Shown: in pieces, positions 61,589-64,000 of the stretch
Numbering within the stretch: position 1 is the stretch's first letter
Layout: each line of letters opens with the position of its first letter
Assembly: GCF_932526225.1 (NCBI RefSeq)
Contig: NC_064034.1
Span: 19,962,927-20,026,926 of the forward strand
Direction: 5' to 3'
Length of the DNA: 64,000 nt
From: Nematostella vectensis
Lineage: Eukaryota > Cnidaria > Anthozoa > Actiniaria > Edwardsiidae
Position numbers and translations under genes: made by a program
The notes under the pieces: model-generated
What the model was told of the DNA's origin: nothing
Databases searched by the model: none
What the model saw: the letters and a program-made list of their open reading frames with translations, nothing else

Positions 61589-63035
61589 CTGAAAAACGTT
61601 ATGGTACTGAGTGAGTCTTGTTAGCCGGGAGATATGAAGTGTAGAGGAGAATGAAGTCTTAGAAAATACGACATCTGAAAAACGTTATTGTATTGAGAGG
61701 GTCTTGTTAGCCGGGAGGAATGAAGTGTTTGAGGGGAATGAAGCCGTAGAAAATACGATATCTGAAAAACGTTATGGTACTGAGAGAGTCTTGTTAGCCG
61801 GGAGATATGAAGTGTAGAGGAGAATGAAGCAGTAGAAAATACGATATCTGAAAAACGTTATGGTATTGAGAGAGTATTGTTAGCGGGGAGGAATGAAGTG
61901 TTTGAGGGGAATGAAGCCGTAGAAAATACGACGTCTGAAAAACGTTATGGTATTGAGAGAGTTTTGTAGCCGGGAGGAATGAAGTGTTAGGGGAGAATGA
62001 AGTCGTAGAAATTACGATGTCTGAAAAACGTTTTGGTATTGAGAGAGTCTTGTTAGCCGGAGGAATGAAGTGTTAGGGGAGAATGTAGTCGTAGAAAATA
62101 CGATATCTGAAAAACGTTATGGTATTGAGAGAGTCTTGTTAGCCGGGAGATATGAAGTGTAGAGGAGAATGAAGTCGTAGAAAATACGATATCTGAAAAA
62201 CGTTATTGTATTGAGAGGGTCTTGTTAGCCGGGAGGAATGAAGTGTTAGAGGGGAATGAAGCAGTAGAAAATACGATATCTGAAAAACGTTATGGTATTG
62301 AGAGAGTTTTGTAGCCGGGAGGAATGAAGTGTTAGGGGAGAATGAAGCCGTAGAAAATACGATGTCTGAAAAACGTTATGGTATTGAGAGAGTTTTGTAG
62401 CCGGGAGGAATGAAGTGTTAGGGGAGAATGAAGTCGTAGAAAATACGATGTCTGAAAAACGTTATGGTATTGAGAGAGTCTGTTAGCGGGGAGGAATGAA
62501 GTGTTAGAGGAAAATGTAGTCGTAGAAAATACGATGTCTGAAAAACGTTATGGTATTGAGAGAGTTTTGTTAGCCGGGAGGAATGAAGCCGTAGAAAATA
62601 CGATGTCTAAAAAACATTTTGGTATTGAGAGAGTTTTGTAAGCGGGGAGGAATGAAGTGTTAGGGGAGAATGAAGTCGTAGAAAATACGATGTCTGAAAA
62701 ACGTTATGGTATTGAGAGGGTCTTGTTAGCCGGGAGGAATGAAGTGTTAGGGGAAAATGAAGTCGTAGAAAATACGATGTCTGAAAAACGTTATGGTATT
62801 GAGAGAGTTTTGTTAGCCGGGAGGAATGACGCCGTAGAAAATACGATGTCTAAAAAACATTTTGGTATTGAGAGAGTTTTGTTAGCGGGGAGGAATGAAG
62901 TGTTAGAGGAGAATGAAGTCGTAGAAAATACGATGTCTGAAAAAACGTTATGGTATTGAGAGAGTCTGTTAGCGGCGAGGAATGAAGCCGTAGAAATACG
63001 ATGTCTGAAAAACGTGTTGGTATTGAGAGTCTTGT
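61570..63035. repeat. About 85-bp minisatellite carrying the FBH1 splice acceptor (about 18 units)
   Basis: On the minus strand the true junction is CATAACGTTTTTCAG then ATATCGTATTTTCTACGGCA. Each array unit repeats AACGTTTTTCAG then ACATCGTATTTTCTACG, preceded by CTCTCTCAATACCAT. A subset has GTTTTTTAG. The copy at 61588 is the one joined to the exon. Units are 80 to 90 bp with recent multi-unit duplications (for example 62657-62850). Confidence 0.93.
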
Positions 63036-64000
63036 TAGCACCGCGGTGATCCTAGATACTAAAATACCTTAGATACTAATCAGAAACTAAAGAGATACTA
63101 AACAGAAAGAAACTAATAGCAAGGGGGGGGGGGGGGGGGTAATTGTATAACAATACAAACAAAATAACAAAAAATATTCAAAATTACGTATTTTCTGAAT
63201 AGAATTAGAGAGTACGGCTGGAAATACGTCAACATTTTTTTAAAACGATTTTCCCGGTATTTAGCGGATTTAGGCTAAGTTTCTATTTAAGTCATCACTA
63301 GCGTGAAATATTCAAAAGGCGATCGCACACATACACATAGTATAATGCAACTAAATAAAGAATACGGGGGAACGAATTGGGATTTGTTCGTATAAATAGC
63401 TGCTAGGTAGGAACATTTTTTTTTCTTTCTTTCTTTCTTTTTTTTGTGTTTGAACAGATCTGAAACTGGTCCAAAAACTGATGCAGATCTCAAAAGAAAA
63501 AAAAATCACCTACTTTCGGATGATTTGATTTTATTCCGGTCTTAAAATTCGAGTCCAGTTTATATTTCTCTCAGTAATTGTTGCAATGTAGCGCAGTTTT
63601 ATGTAGTTGATGTAGCTAGCGAGACGCCCAAGCGCGTGATCCAAGCATGACTTCCACTTGGGTGGTCTTCACCGTCGACAAAATTTTTCATTGTCGGCGC
63701 CAAAAAGTACATTTGCTGTTTGAAAACTTAGCAATAACTTAGCGCTAAATCGGTATAGAAACGTTTTAGAAATGTATATTATAGTTATTTCCTTGTGTAT
63801 TGCATAAAAATTTGCAAGCGCCTAAACCAGAAACCAGACAAAATATTCTTATCAGACATTCTTATCAAAGATTCTAGCTGATTTTTCTCGGTAAATAGGT
63901 AGTTTTTTAGTTTTTTTATGAAGTTCCCCCTCTCCTGACCGTTTTTAGTATCTGTCTAGTATCTAATTAGTATCTGAGGGGTAAGTTTCCATGATCACCG
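63036..64000. other. Probable FBH1 intron, nothing recognised
   Basis: AT-rich sequence with a G-run at 63125-63139 and T/CTTT-rich tract at 63417-63445. No exon of the expected helicase core (motifs I-IV) was found, so the next FBH1 exon upstream is beyond the window. Confidence 0.4.

Overview
The window looks like nuclear DNA of an early-branching animal, most likely an anthozoan cnidarian (a sea anemone such as Nematostella would fit). It has short exons with GT-AG introns, a high gene content, many short inverted-repeat elements, Penelope-like and LINE retroelements, and an unusual number of minisatellites. Species is an inference; gene structures were read by eye from splice sites, reading frame and recalled family features.

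Layout. 1-1207 is a near-identical copy of 12510-13708, carrying one exon of a DD3-3-like gene; it looks like the visible end of a tandem duplication with a unit of about 12.5 kb. On the minus strand, 1189-1806 holds an unrecognised gene fragment and 5713-6664 a gene related to bacterial type VI secretion amidase effectors (Tae4 family) whose expected catalytic Cys is Tyr. 9655-21357 (minus) is a complete 16-exon, 771-residue DD3-3-like secreted/membrane protein gene. It is head to head with 21792-27220 (plus), an 11-exon, 712-residue gene that I match to REDIC1 (C12orf40), a meiotic crossover factor. 29523-30506 is an intronless class A GPCR. 37350-42360 is the 3' part of a leucine-rich-repeat GPCR, with a rearranged Penelope-like element in its last intron. 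44612-58041 is a complete 13-exon NCKIPSD (SPIN90) gene of 597 residues, with nested LINEs in intron 8. 59704-61588 (minus) holds the last four exons of FBH1 (FBXO18); its 5' part is outside the window.

The most striking feature is at the level of DNA architecture. At least ten of the tandem arrays are built from a unit that straddles an exon boundary of a gene in this window: either the splice donor with the last exon bases, or the acceptor with the first exon bases, or the last codons plus stop. The array always expands into the intron or 3' flank and leaves one functional copy at its exon-proximal edge. This holds for DD3-3 (exons 11 and 14), REDIC1 (exon 9), the class A GPCR (3' end), NCKIPSD (exons 6, 7, 12 and the 3' end), FBH1 (acceptor and 3' end) and probably the 1.4 kb gene. 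It suggests a genome-wide process that amplifies exon-intron junctions, and it creates rows of potential decoy splice sites. The genes themselves have no evident shared pathway.
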